Assembly: GCA_032622095.1 (NCBI GenBank)
Contig: CP136066.1
Span: 202,452,978-202,516,977, forward strand
Direction of reading: 5' to 3'
Origin: Siphonodentalium dalli
Taxonomy: Eukaryota; Mollusca; Scaphopoda; Gadilida; Siphonodentaliidae
Length of the DNA: 64,000 nt
Shown here: positions 11,699 to 22,380 of the stretch, piece by piece
Numbering within the stretch: position 1 is the first letter of the stretch
How the letters are laid out: each line of letters starts with the position of its first letter
The notes under the pieces: generated by a model
Database searches by the model: none
What the model saw: the letters and a program-made list of their open reading frames with translations, nothing else
What the model was told of the DNA's origin: nothing
Position numbers and translations under genes: made by a program

Positions 11699-11765
11699 TC
11701 AGACTACGCCATATCACACACAGACTACGCCATATCACACACAGACTACGCAACATCACACATAA
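11699..11765 (+). repeat. 21-bp tandem repeat, three copies
   Basis: The unit CAGACTACGCCATATCACAC appears three times, the last with one change (CAACATC). Confidence 0.9.
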
Positions 11766-11879
11766 TATGATGGTTTAGTTAAGAGATTGAACAGAACATT
11801 GGTTGGTATGCATATTTATACCACGATCGCCTATCTTACTATATAAATAAAGCCATCTGTTTAAATTTTACATTTAATC

Positions 11880-13208
11880 AAGACCTGTTGATTAAACTTC
11901 GCAGAGTGGATTAAACTTTCTCCATACAATTTGAACGGAAAAGTGTTTATCCATCGCATTGTAAAGATCGTGGCATAAACTTCGCAGAGTGGATTAAACT
12001 TTCAGGGATGTGGCTAGAGGGGGTGTGGGTGTGTCTCACCCCCCCCCCCCCCCAGCAGAGAGCTATATTTTCAATAGTTGGAAATTCCTAATTTCAGGTA
12101 AAAACAATTTATTGTGGGGAATTTATTGTTTTTCGACCAATATTTGCATATGTTCCTATTTTTGGTCAAAAATTTTGACAGAAATGGTCATTAGTTGGAA
12201 ATTTTTTAACCTTAGGGGGGTGACGGGTTGGAAATTTCCAACACTTGGAAAGCTTGTGTACTGGTCCCTCCCCCGTGGCCAGTAAAAAACTTCTAGTTAA
12301 TTTAAGAAAACAATATTGTCATACAATTGGTCAACATTGTCATTGGAATTGTCATCAGTTTGAAAATTTTCCAACCTAAGTGGGGGGTGTCAGGTTTGAA
12401 ATTTCCAACTCTAAGAAGACTTGAGGCTAGTCTAGATGTTAGCATTTTGCGATTTTCTTGTTCAGATTTCAAAATTTTCGCACACCGGGCCGAACCATGG
12501 TCGGCCCGGTGTGTCATTGCCCCATCCACATGGCCAACACGAAACTGCTAATTAGTTTAGCAAAACAATATTTTACTACATTTGGTCAAACTTGTAGACA
12601 TAAATGGTCATCAGTTGAAGAATTTTCCAACCTGAGGGGGAGCATGAGGTTGGAAATTTCCAACACTAGGAAAGCTTCAATTGAAGCCAGTCTAGATGCT
12701 AGGATTTGCCATTTTCATGTATAGTTTTCAAAATTTTCTCACACCGGGCCGAACAACCATGGTCGGCCCGGTGTTTCCTGGTCTGTTGTCGGTAGCGGTG
12801 TGCATTTGTCTGGAATTAGACCACTAGTTGTTTTTTTTTGGGACAATTTTCAGGTTAAATATCTTAATGTTCTCATATTGGGAACATAGAAGCATGGCTT
12901 ATGAATATATATGAAATTAGGCTTGAGCATGAGGTACAAGGGGGGTGCAAATGGAATTATGCAAAAAGTTGTGTTGGTGTGATTCCGACTCAAGGGGGGG
13001 GGGGGGGGTGCAAATGGAATTATGCAAAAAGTTGTGTTGGTGTGATTCCGACTCAAGGGGGGGAGTGCAGTTGGAATTTCCCAAGGTGGACACCCACCCC
13101 CCCCCCCCCCCAGCGGAGACCCTCTAGCCACATCCCTGTAAACTTTCTCCATACAATTTGAACGGAAAAGTGTTTATCCATCGCATTGTAAAGATCGTGG
13201 CATAAACA
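11880..13208 (+). repeat. About 89-bp duplication split by a hAT element
   Basis: The block TTCTCCATACAATTTGAACG through AAAGATCGTGGCATAAAC occurs at 11917-11981 and again at 13144-13207. TTCGCAGAGTGGATTAAACT occurs at 11899 and 11981. The 12003-13138 element landed at the TAAACTTT of the second copy. Confidence 0.85.
12003..13138. mobile_element. hAT-type non-autonomous element with perfect 8-bp TSD
   Basis: The ends are CAGGGATGTGGCTAGAGGG and its exact inverse CCCTCTAGCCACATCCCTG (19-bp terminal repeats). Both flanks carry TAAACTTT (11995-12002 and 13139-13146). The interior holds C-runs/G-runs near both ends, repeated GTTGGAAATTTCCAAC motifs, two ACACCGGGCCGA...TCGGCCCGGTGT hairpins (about 12482 and 12742) and a duplicated block of about 65 bp at 12940-13060. 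There is no transposase open frame, so it must have been mobilised in trans. Confidence 0.92.
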
Positions 13209-13352
13209 AAATATACGCATAGTGTTTCTCAATAACAAATTAATCCACTCGTGGGATTGGCGATTTACACCACTCGCTGAAGCTCGTGGTGTAAATCGCC
13301 AATCCCACTCGTGGATTAAATTTGTTATTCAGAAACACCATGCGTATATTCT
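13209..13352. repeat. Long near-perfect palindrome
   Basis: Arms of about 65 bp (TATACGCATAGTGTTTCT, ACTCGTGGGATTGGCGATTT and the inverse) around a short loop TCGCTGAAGCT. The arms differ at only a few positions. Confidence 0.88.
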
Positions 13353-13359
13353 ATATATC

Positions 13360-14930
13360 TATGGTATCAGAGAAACAATGAGATGTATTCCACGGGCTTT
13401 ACTGGCGTAAATATAAAGAGTTAAGTCATCTACTAAGTGTATCACTCGGTGATAGAATGTTCATTGAGCTGGGAAGAAGATGTGAGAGAAACTATTCTTA
13501 CGGAAACATTCGATTGTATATATCGTACATAGTATGTGCAGCTAAGTGTACGGTAATACCCCCACATGCCAGTGGAAGAAACAATAATTTCGTGATCTTC
13601 ATCCGACAGTGCTCAAGTGCTGACTCTGTTATTATTATCGCGTTGCTGGATGTTTTGTTTAGAAGGACCATGTTTATCTGTCTGCTTTATCGAACTCATT
13701 CATTCTATCAGAACTTTTCCCGCCAAGAGCTTTTCTGCATAATTTGATTATGTTCTACTACTAATTCACTCTTCGAACTCTATTCTACATCTGGATCGGC
13801 TCAGTCATTAAAGCCCGCCATTGCGTGAGTGCATGTGTTAATACCATTCTTCACAACTAATGTTAGATCCATTTGATCTTTGTGTCATGGCTTACGCCAT
13901 CAACAGATCAAAGATCCATGGCGTGCGTCAAACAACATAGGCGGCTATAATTCCTATAAAAGTAACAATTAGGACCAACGCATATGTATTTATCAACTAA
14001 ATACAAATACAAGTGTGAAACCATCCACTCACCTACGTGTCATTTATCCTTAAAATCCGACAGATAACAGAACGTAAACACTAACATGTTTTCCGACTGG
14101 ATTTTTGGATTAAATTATTACGGAATTATACACACGTTCTGGCAGGTGTCAGAGCTAATATATATTGCAATATTGTTAACATTAATGACTATGTTAGTTG
14201 ATTCTTAAAAATAAGTGTATTTAAAAAAATTAGATAGCCGTCTAAGCTGATGCGCCGCCGCGGTCAGACGTGGATGGCCATAGCCATATTACCACGTCTG
14301 GTCAGACTAAACTAATGTATGCCAGTCTACCAAGCAGATTGACTTTTGGATACATATGTCATTGGATGTGTTTTATAGACATTGGCCATGTAGACATTAA
14401 CTGTTGAAAAGTAGCATTTGATTCGTCCTGCGTGCACACAATATACATGTATACGCTGCATTTCACTTGTTCTTGTTTTCATTGATTCGCGGTATTATGG
14501 TTGGTGCATCTTCAATGGCCGTGTGTTGGCAATTCTATTTCTGCACTTCTCTGTATATACATTACGTCTGCTTCGGTGATATTGCAAACATGGGCTTGCT
14601 TATTGTGTGATTGGTTGTGTGGTCGAATGTGTGAGGGTGAACTAGTCATTTGCGTGTGAGGTGCTCACTTTGGTAGCCATATGAGTGTGACATATGTGGA
14701 CGCATGCGTATGGGCGTATCTGCCATTAGTCATTTGCGTGCGAGATATAGTCATTATACTGGTAGTCATTGTGTGTGATATATTTGTTCTCATTGGATGG
14801 CTGTGCGTTCATTTGCATGTGAGGTGGAGTAATTGTATTGTTGGTTATATATGCATGGTAATTACTTATTATAGGTTTACTGATTGTTTCTCTTTATTCT
14901 TCGCAGGTTGAAACAGTATTAAATACCAGT
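13360..14930. other. Unassigned stretch, TG-rich toward the end
   Basis: No coding signal recognised. A hairpin CAGACGTGG...CCACGTCTG lies near 14267-14300. Scattered TGTG-rich words (CATTTGCGTGTGAG) occur at 14600-14850. Confidence 0.5.
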
Positions 14931-14959
14931 TCCACAACCATGGCGTCTTGCTTTTAATC

Positions 14960-15260
14960 CCCAAACGAAACACTAAGTATACATCATACTTCTTGATGTT
15001 TGGTAGAGAGGTATAACACTTCCATTAGACATTATGTATGGGGTAGCAAAGAGAGATTTGACAGCACCATTGAATATGTGAATAAGTTGAGGAAAGATAT
15101 GGATGACAGCTATAATAGAGTTCATGTGCAGGTGAAGGAACGGCAGACATTTTGTTATGACAATCATCAAAAATGTCCAATGTACAACATTGGAGATTTA
15201 GTCATGGGGTATATACCAGTACCCAAATAAAGGTTATTCCACCAAGCTTAGTATAAAGGC
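14960..15260 (+). pseudogene. Ty3/gypsy integrase C-terminal relic
   Basis: YFLMFGRE is readable at about 14988-15012, and 15000-15230 is open with YVNKLRKDMDDSYNRVHVQ and YNIGDLVMGYIPVP, the linker before the GPY/F module of gypsy integrases. A stop and a frame change follow at about 15228. It continues, in order and orientation, the RNase H (9.8 kb) and integrase core (11.3 kb) pieces. Confidence 0.85.
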
Positions 15261-16010
15261 ATTTCTCGCTGAATTAAAATTCAAATATGAATGCGATAAA
15301 TACACATCCAGAAGCAACATGCGATATCAAGAGTTTAAAAATCGATGGCTACCCTTAGAAAATATTATTAATGACAACACCGATTGACTTGCTGATATTC
15401 CACAACAAAACCAAATTTATATGTATATACATGTATACACCCCGATTAATATAATTATATACATAGAGCCTGGAACCCGAGCTATCTCTCAAATTTACAT
15501 TAATCTTTTCCTAACTTGATCATCAAAAAGCCGGCAAGAATTTATCTGCGCCTAACTTTACTCTTTATATAACTGTATAACTGACACGCGTCATTAAATG
15601 CACAAACGTTGTGTCGCCCAATAGCCAACGGAAAAACAAACTATTTATCGCTTTACAATAACTACACCAAAAACAACTATATGATTCAAGCATGATTGTA
15701 TTAATGTCGCCAGTGAGAAAGTATAGCCCGAGTGAAATTCACTTGGGAACGTGCAAAAGTGAGTGCAAGAATATAATATGTATCAATGTATCGTTAATAT
15801 AATGCTTGTGTGTATGTATGTCTGTCTCATTTTTTTTTTTGTTATATCTACTTCACCAATAAAAAATAAAAAATAAATAAATAAATAAACTGGGTGGGAT
15901 GGGACAATACTCCATAATTAAAAAATATATCATATCGAGTATACCATGTGAAACTGGCAGGTGGTCAACAAAATAAATAATCCATTATGAGCGAATGAAG
16001 TCATTCAAGG
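15261..16010. other. Unassigned stretch after the gypsy integrase relic
   Basis: A short open segment (about 15240-15388, plus) has no recognised homology. AT-rich sequence with an AAAT-rich run near 15860-15890 follows. It may be decayed retroelement sequence. Confidence 0.4.
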
Positions 16011-16430
16011 GTGTTCTCAAAACTAAAGGAGAAATGTCAGATGGAGTTGGTAATTGTTGATCAAACAGGAAATACCAATAGTAACCCCATGGCTGCACAG
16101 GAAACTGTATCAGTTGCAGGAGAGCCAAATGAGGTTAGTCAAGTCCCATGTGAGTCCATGGGTTTTGTATCAAATGTGGGTTCACCTGCTCATAATGTTG
16201 ATCATGTTACTGATGTCAGAAATTGTTCAAGATCAACTCTCAGTTTATCAGAAAATGATCCTGCACAAAATTCCAATGATGATGGTAGCACGTCTTTGGT
16301 TCAATCACATTTTACTGATATCAGTTCTCATACTTACTTATAGTTACCACCCGTGTCTCGCCAAAGTTGATATCCATTATAATTTGCGTACTCGAACTGC
16401 GTACTTAAATCCAACTTCAATTGTGTAGCA
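16011..16430 (+). pseudogene. Probable C-terminal tail of the gypsy polyprotein
   Basis: Two overlapping open frames of about 110-124 codons. The later one ends with HYNLRTRT just before a stop at 16428, a Tyr-x-Leu-Arg pattern common at the end of Ty3/gypsy polyproteins. The upstream part is Ser/Asn-rich and not recognised. No LTR was identified. Confidence 0.4.
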
Positions 16431-17190
16431 TTACTTTGTATCTCCTTTGTCATAAGCTCCAGTAAATTATTGTTTTATGCCAATTATGACAAAGTGGATG
16501 TCAGATCTAGTAACTTAAAATGGGGTGCACAGACGCCACACTGGCTCACCGGACTGGCAGATAAAAACCGGTGTGATAAGTCAACTGACAACCTCAAGGT
16601 GTGAACCTACGGCTATTTACAAATCAACAAAGGAATACAGAATAGTAAAACGGCTGGTTGTTCAGTCGTCATATATAATTTGTCACATGATAAGAGTATA
16701 AAGTAGGTGTATGCATATCGTGAAGCAAGAGGGAGGTAGCTGTAAGACATATTAAAGAGATGGGGGTGTTTAAGGTTTTCCCAATTTGTACAGGTATACT
16801 GGTTTCCTCGTCCATCACGATCAAAAGTTGTGAGGCATGATCCAGGAGCGGTTTATAGAAATTTGGAAAAGAGATTTTGAACGTACATACCAAACTAAAG
16901 TTGAATAGCCAAAATAGATAATTTTGAACAGTTAAAAAAGGTTCCCACATTTTGGAAAGGTCAAAATGACACCGGAGAGCGTCATCAGTTGCTAGCGCTT
17001 GATTTATGGGTCCCTAAACGGTTGCCATATTATTAATTTTCGGCACTTAATATCAGTTCTCGTACTTACTTACCACCCGTGTCTCGCCAAAGTTGAGGTC
17101 CATTCTAATTTGCGTACTCGAACTGCGTACTTAAATTGTGTATCATAGCTTTGTATCTCCTTCGCCATAAGCTCCAGTAAATTATTCCGG
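16317..17190 (+). repeat. Direct repeat of about 140 bp, 735 bp apart
   Basis: ATATCAGTTCTC, ACCACCCGTGTCTCGCCAAA and ATTTGCGTACTCGAACTGCG occur at 16320-16470 and again at 17050-17190, with small indels. This suggests a tandem duplication of about 735 bp. Confidence 0.85.
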
Positions 17191-18229
17191 ACACATGCAC
17201 CTAGTTCAATTTTCAATTCAATTCAATTGTATTCATCTGTCATCATGTTGATATACATGCAGAGTACATACTTGTATATAAATATATGATAATTTCTGTG
17301 TGCATGCGTGCAGGTTCTGCATTGGATTATCATATACATATTTAGACATAATGTATCAGTGCATGGTGTAATACGTATACGTATATGTGACATAAATTAA
17401 AGTTAACACATATAGTGCGACAACCATAGTGAAATGTGGTAAGATTCGTCAATAGAAACCACAGGACAGCCTAAAGAGCGGCATATGATAGCCCTTCTAA
17501 TGAATATGGACATATTTATGGTTCGTCTTCCTTTTCTCGATTTGAAGAGTTCTCTCAACTTTAATATTAGTGTTATGACTTCAGTAAAAATATGGTGTAA
17601 TGTATTTCTGACGGAAAGAATAGAATGCATATTGGGGATTTTGAGGATAAAAGTAACCCAAAGGCACTCGGAGTGGGTAAATGTGAAAAAAAATTCTAAA
17701 AATATGTTAACACATCACCAATAAGAAGAACATTGAGAGATAAAGAATGAACTTTGTTCTTATATCCATTACTGATAGTTGTCTAATAAAAAAATTCGCA
17801 TGTTGAAACCATTCTTATACAAACAAAGCTGTGATTTGTAAACATCGTTAATCATGTAGTGAGTTCAAATATTTTAGTCTGAATCCGATTTTCAGAAATC
17901 GTTCAATGCTTTGACCTTTTCCGATGTTTACCGCCATGTTTTGGTCTGTTTGGACTAACTGAACTTTGATTAGTAATGCAACAGCAACAAAAATCCCATG
18001 GACTACTTTCTCTTGAAAACATAATTATATGGATGAATAAAGCTATATATATTTATATCTATCTAATGCGTCACATCCCTATATTTGAAATTGCATAAGT
18101 ATGCAAGTATGCAAGGTACGTGTTAATGGATTATACGTGTTGTCTCTAGTTATAATAGTAAGGTGAATTTGTTATGGAAATATATAATTGCTAACGTTTA
18201 AATTGCTTGTATAAATTGTTTGTATATAG
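17191..18229. other. Unassigned AT-rich stretch
   Basis: No gene, RNA or element recognised on either strand. Confidence 0.5.
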
Positions 18230-18376
18230 AGGATCTCACATGAGTTTCTATTTTATACGGAATTTATCAACCGAGTTCACTAAATTCGATTTGAGCCGAG
18301 GTTTACCGAGGCTCAAATAGAATTTAGAGGACGAGGTTGATAAATTACGTATAAAATAGGACGAGTGTGAGATACC
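18230..18376. repeat. Long imperfect palindrome
   Basis: Arms of about 65 bp running from GATCTCACATGAGTTTCTAT to GATTTGAGCC on the left, with their inverse on the right; the loop is GAGGTTTACCGA. Confidence 0.85.
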
Positions 18377-18770
18377 TTATATCACATGATCAAATAAACC
18401 CGAAGCAACGCGAAATATTCATCGAAAACAACAATCATAAACTACAGCGATCGCAAGTTATTTGAAGAACGCCGTGACGTCATCGCACGCGCTGATATTA
18501 AACGTGTCTATTACCGATTATTATGAAACTGCTTTTATGGCCAAATTATGTGATAAATATGTATATTATGTTTGGCTATGTTCCTCTTAAATATTGGCTT
18601 TGCAAATAAACAATCACTCCACCGCAATGTTTACATATCTATAGTTTGGACAAGCTAAATCCCATTAATAATGATAATAAGAACATTTAATTTAATCTAT
18701 TTTACATCTACTTGTTTCACAGACTTGTATGTTATTTCGCATGAATCCACTTCGAACGCTTTGGTTCCAA

Positions 18771-19010
18771 GCCTTGAAATAGTGTGTCTGTCATTTGCAG
18801 AATGAGGTCCCCAGAGGGTGAATTTAGTGATGCTACCCCGCATAGCGGGCTAGCATCACCAAATTCACCCTCTGTGGACCTCATTCTGCTGATGTGTAAG
18901 GTCCCCAGAGGGTGAATTTGGTGATGCTAGGCCGCTATGCGGGGTAGCATCACTAAATTCACCCTCTGGGGACCTCATTCTGCAAATGACAGACACCCTA
19001 TTTCAAGGCT
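18771..19010. mobile_element. Nested palindrome / fold-back element
   Basis: GCCTTGAAATAGTGTGTCTG at the left is answered by the inverse ending ATTTCAAGGC at the right. Each arm contains its own hairpin (GTGATGCTACCCCGC...GCTAGCATCAC). The total is 240 bp with a loop near 18885-18900. A decayed relative lies at 57425-57655. Confidence 0.85.
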
Positions 19011-19735
19011 TGCTTGGTTCCCTTTAAATCCTGGACTTGATTTGGACTGAAGCCCTCCAACTACAACCCACTTGGGATAAGTAGCCTAATTGGTTCTGTT
19101 TAAGACCAAGAATGCATTATGTTCGTTGTAACTTATGCAGAGATAAAGCGGTGATTGTGTACCGTATGCGCCCATCGGGCCGACCATTACGTCATATAAA
19201 TCTTACTAATGAACTGACCACGGGCACAATATTAACATGGTGCTTATACTGAACTGGCCGCGGGTACAATATTAACATGATGATTATATTGACGAAATAA
19301 CGTAGATATTCAGAAATAAAACATAAAATAAATAAATTTATATAATTTTAAAAGAGCGATTATCTTAAAGATCGTTTTCCCATCTTTTCTTATATTCAGA
19401 ACTGAAAAAAATAAAATAATAATAATATAAAGAGCGGTTTTTTAAACAGTCTTTTTTTGAAGAAGTGATAAAGGAACTATTTCTTGCTATGGTTATGTCC
19501 CTATTCTCGAAATAGAAAATAACTTAGTCCTGACGTCACGATTATCGGTCCCTTCGACGTGACATCTAATGATCAATTTGAAATTAAACCAAGTAATTGT
19601 TCACGCTTTTCATATTCCGTTGTTACGGTACTCATAATTTGTATTGGGTAGTCGATAAATTAAACATAATTTGTATCGGGTGGTCGATAAATTAAACACA
19701 TACATATCTATACGGACTAACTAAATACTCTGATA
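19011..19735. other. Unassigned stretch
   Basis: AT-rich, with a short duplicated phrase (TAATTTGTATYGGGTRGTCG at about 19636 and 19669). No genes seen. Confidence 0.5.
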
Positions 19736-19740
19736 TACTA

Positions 19741-20340
19741 ACTTGACCCTTCTTACACTAAATACTCATTGCCGAGTAGTTCCCTTTGGAAGTGTTCAGA
19801 TAATCAGTTCAATAAAGGACCATAGTTATATGTGCATGTCTGCTGTTCTGGATACATATACGAACCACATACAAGACTACGTTCATACGCTGGCAAGTTT
19901 GCACGGTATGTTTTTGCGGGCATTTCATCATAGAAAACCACATGGTGCCAGAATATTAACGGAACAGTGCACAAAACATGCATCTCTATCAAGGCGAAAT
20001 ACATGAGAAGTAGCATTTATCTAATTCCACTTGTAAGAGTGCGATTGGAATTTGCCTTCAAATACCTGTATGATTTATTCTTGCGAGATAATTTCATGAC
20101 AGTTACAGGCACATTCCTGTAACATCGCTACAGGTGGAACTACAGAGATTTTACTTCGCATGTAGTTAGCTGTGATACAGATGCACTTTATGTGCTTGAT
20201 TCGGTTCATATTATGACACCATATCGTTTTCTACGACAAAATTCCTGCAAACCACACCGTGCACACTTGCCAGTGTATGAACGTACCCTAAGTTGGATGA
20301 ACTGTTGGTCGTTTAGTCGGTTGGTGGGCGGAATTGTGAA
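19741..20340. mobile_element. Fold-back-like element with inverted arms of about 80 bp
   Basis: ACGTTCATACGCTGGCAAG through CATGGTGCCAGAATA (19879-19956) is inversely repeated at 20208-20285. The left flank phrase ACTAAATACTCATTG and CGAGTAGTTCCCTT also occurs at 56775-56805, marking a dispersed family. Confidence 0.6.
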
Positions 20341-20466
20341 ATTACTTCTCTAAATAACTAATGATTTATTGGATAACATATTAAATAGTAACAAGAATCA
20401 TTAAAAATATAAAAAATAGCATCACAAATACATATGTATGAATATAAATATGAACATATATATATC

Positions 20467-21345
20467 TGAGCGGTGTCATTACCGTTAGATGTCATCTATC
20501 CGAGCGGTGTCATGACCGTTAGATGTCATCTATCCGAGCGGTGTCATGACCGTTAGATGTCATCTATCCGAGCGGTGTCATTACCGTTAGATGTCATCTA
20601 TCCGAGCGGTGTCATTACCGTTAGATGTCATCTATCCGAGCGGTGTCATTACCGTTAGATGTCATCTATCCGAGCGGTGTCATGACCGTTAGATGTCATC
20701 TATCCGAGCGGTGTCATGGCCGTTAGATGTCATCTATCCGAGCGGTGTCATGACCGTTAGATGTCACCTATCCGAGCGGTGTCATTACCGTTAGATGTCA
20801 TCTATCCGAGCGGTGTCATTACCGTTAGATGTCATCTATCCGAGCGGTGTCATTACCGTTAGAGGTCATCTATCCGAGCGGTGTCATTACCGTTACATGG
20901 CATCTATTCGAGCGGTGTCATGACCGTTAGATGTCATCTATCCGAGCGGTGTCATGACCGTTAGAGGTCATCTATCCGAGCGGTGTCATTACCGTTAGAT
21001 GTCATCTATCCGAGCGGTGTCATTACCGTTAGATGTAATATATCCGAGCGGTGTCATTACCGTTAGATGTCATCTATCCGAGCGGTGTCATGACCGTTAG
21101 AGGTCATCTATCCGAGCGGTGTCATGACCGTTAGAGGTCATCTATCCGAGCGGTGTCATTACCGTTAGATGTCATATATCCGAGCGGTGTCATTACCGTT
21201 AGATGTCATCTATCCGAGCGGTGTCATGACCGTTAGATGTCATCTATCCGAGCGGTGTCATTACCGTTAGAGGTCATCTATCCGAGCGGTGTCATGACCG
21301 TTAGAGGTCATCTATCCGAGCGGTGTCATTACCGTTAGAGGTCAT
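20467..21345 (+). repeat. 34-bp minisatellite, about 26 copies
   Basis: The unit is GAGCGGTGTCATTACCGTTA plus GATGTCATCTATCC, and GAGCGGTG recurs every 34 bp. Two alternating variants (CATTACC and CATGACC) plus GATGTC/GAGGTC variants show internal substructure. Confidence 0.96.
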
Positions 21346-21435
21346 CTTCCTGGTAACGCTCATGCTATTATATTTACATACACCTGATATCTCTTCCGAT
21401 TTCCCCATAGCGTTACGGTAGACACGCCCTCTTAT

Positions 21436-21510
21436 TCAATGCGTTCATAAACCTATGAACGTAACGTGACGTCACTTTCAATGTCGTTCATAGGTTTATG
21501 AACACATTGG
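21436..21510. repeat. Palindrome whose arms are themselves hairpins
   Basis: GTTCATAAACCTATGAAC at 21443 and GTTCATAGGTTTATGAAC at 21486 flank a GACGTC-containing loop. Each arm can also fold on itself. Confidence 0.8.
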
Positions 21511-21739
21511 TCCAGAAAATCACCGGGGATTGTCGGACGTTACCGACTGATTGAGTATATAGTCAGCCAATACGCCAATGATTTGATAGCAAACAATATG
21601 TAATCGAGGTTCACGAATCGTGAATCACGATTGGATGGCTAGTGGCATCTAATCGCGAGCACGGGTGGCACGAGATGTTCGATTGACTATCAGAATGTTG
21701 GTTATCATATAATCCCATATCCGATAATATGTCAAATAT

Positions 21740-21885
21740 AGCGATTTATCGAAATATGAAATACAACGAAAAAGCGAAATATGAAAATACAGCGAAATAG
21801 CACGGAAAATCGAAATAGGAAAATACAGCGAAATAGCGAAATAGGGCGAAATATAGAGCGAAATATAGAAATAGGAAATTATTTT
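21740..21885 (+). repeat. Degenerate GCGAAATA tandem repeat
   Basis: Irregular repetition of CGAAATA, GCGAAATAG and GGAAAATACAGCG words; simple-sequence origin. Confidence 0.8.
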
Positions 21886-21976
21886 TATAAACGAAATAAC
21901 GGAGATATTTGAAAAAGTGTTTTTGACGAAATAACGGACAATATGTGTTTTAAAGAGCGTAAGTATATAAATATAA

Positions 21977-22106
21977 ATAATAAACGGCGGATTCAACGTG
22001 GTCATGGGTTTTGACCGCGATAAAAAATAAGCAAACTCAGTTTACTGAATTTTTCTCGCGGTCAAAATCCCATGACCACATTGAAACCGCCGTTCATTTC
22101 TTATTT
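21977..22106. repeat. Palindrome with arms of about 55 bp
   Basis: AAACGGCGGATTCAACGTGG and TCATGGGTTTTGACCGCGA on the left are matched in inverse by TCGCGGTCAAAATCCCATGA and CCACATTGAAACCGCCGTT on the right. Confidence 0.88.
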
Positions 22107-22380
22107 AACCACCGAGCATCCAAGTTCCCAAATGTGTTTTATACTGTGCATCCTCTGTGTCTTAAAGAAAAACAATACCCCAAAATCTACTCACACCAAC
22201 TTTCATACTCTATAATTATGTCTATCAACTGTCAATGAAAAGAAAAGGCAAAATCGTGCACTTTCACAACAAAGCATCCAGTCGAGCCAAATCGCGCGCG
22301 CACACAAACAAAACATCCAGTCGTGAAAATGAGACCATGTACGTCCGGCATGAAAGCAGTCACAGTATACTAATACACCC

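Noticed and set aside
16011-16428. Possible independent host gene with two overlapping frames
   Set aside because: It follows a gypsy integrase C-terminus and ends in a motif typical of gypsy polyprotein tails; kept only as a low-confidence retroelement tail.
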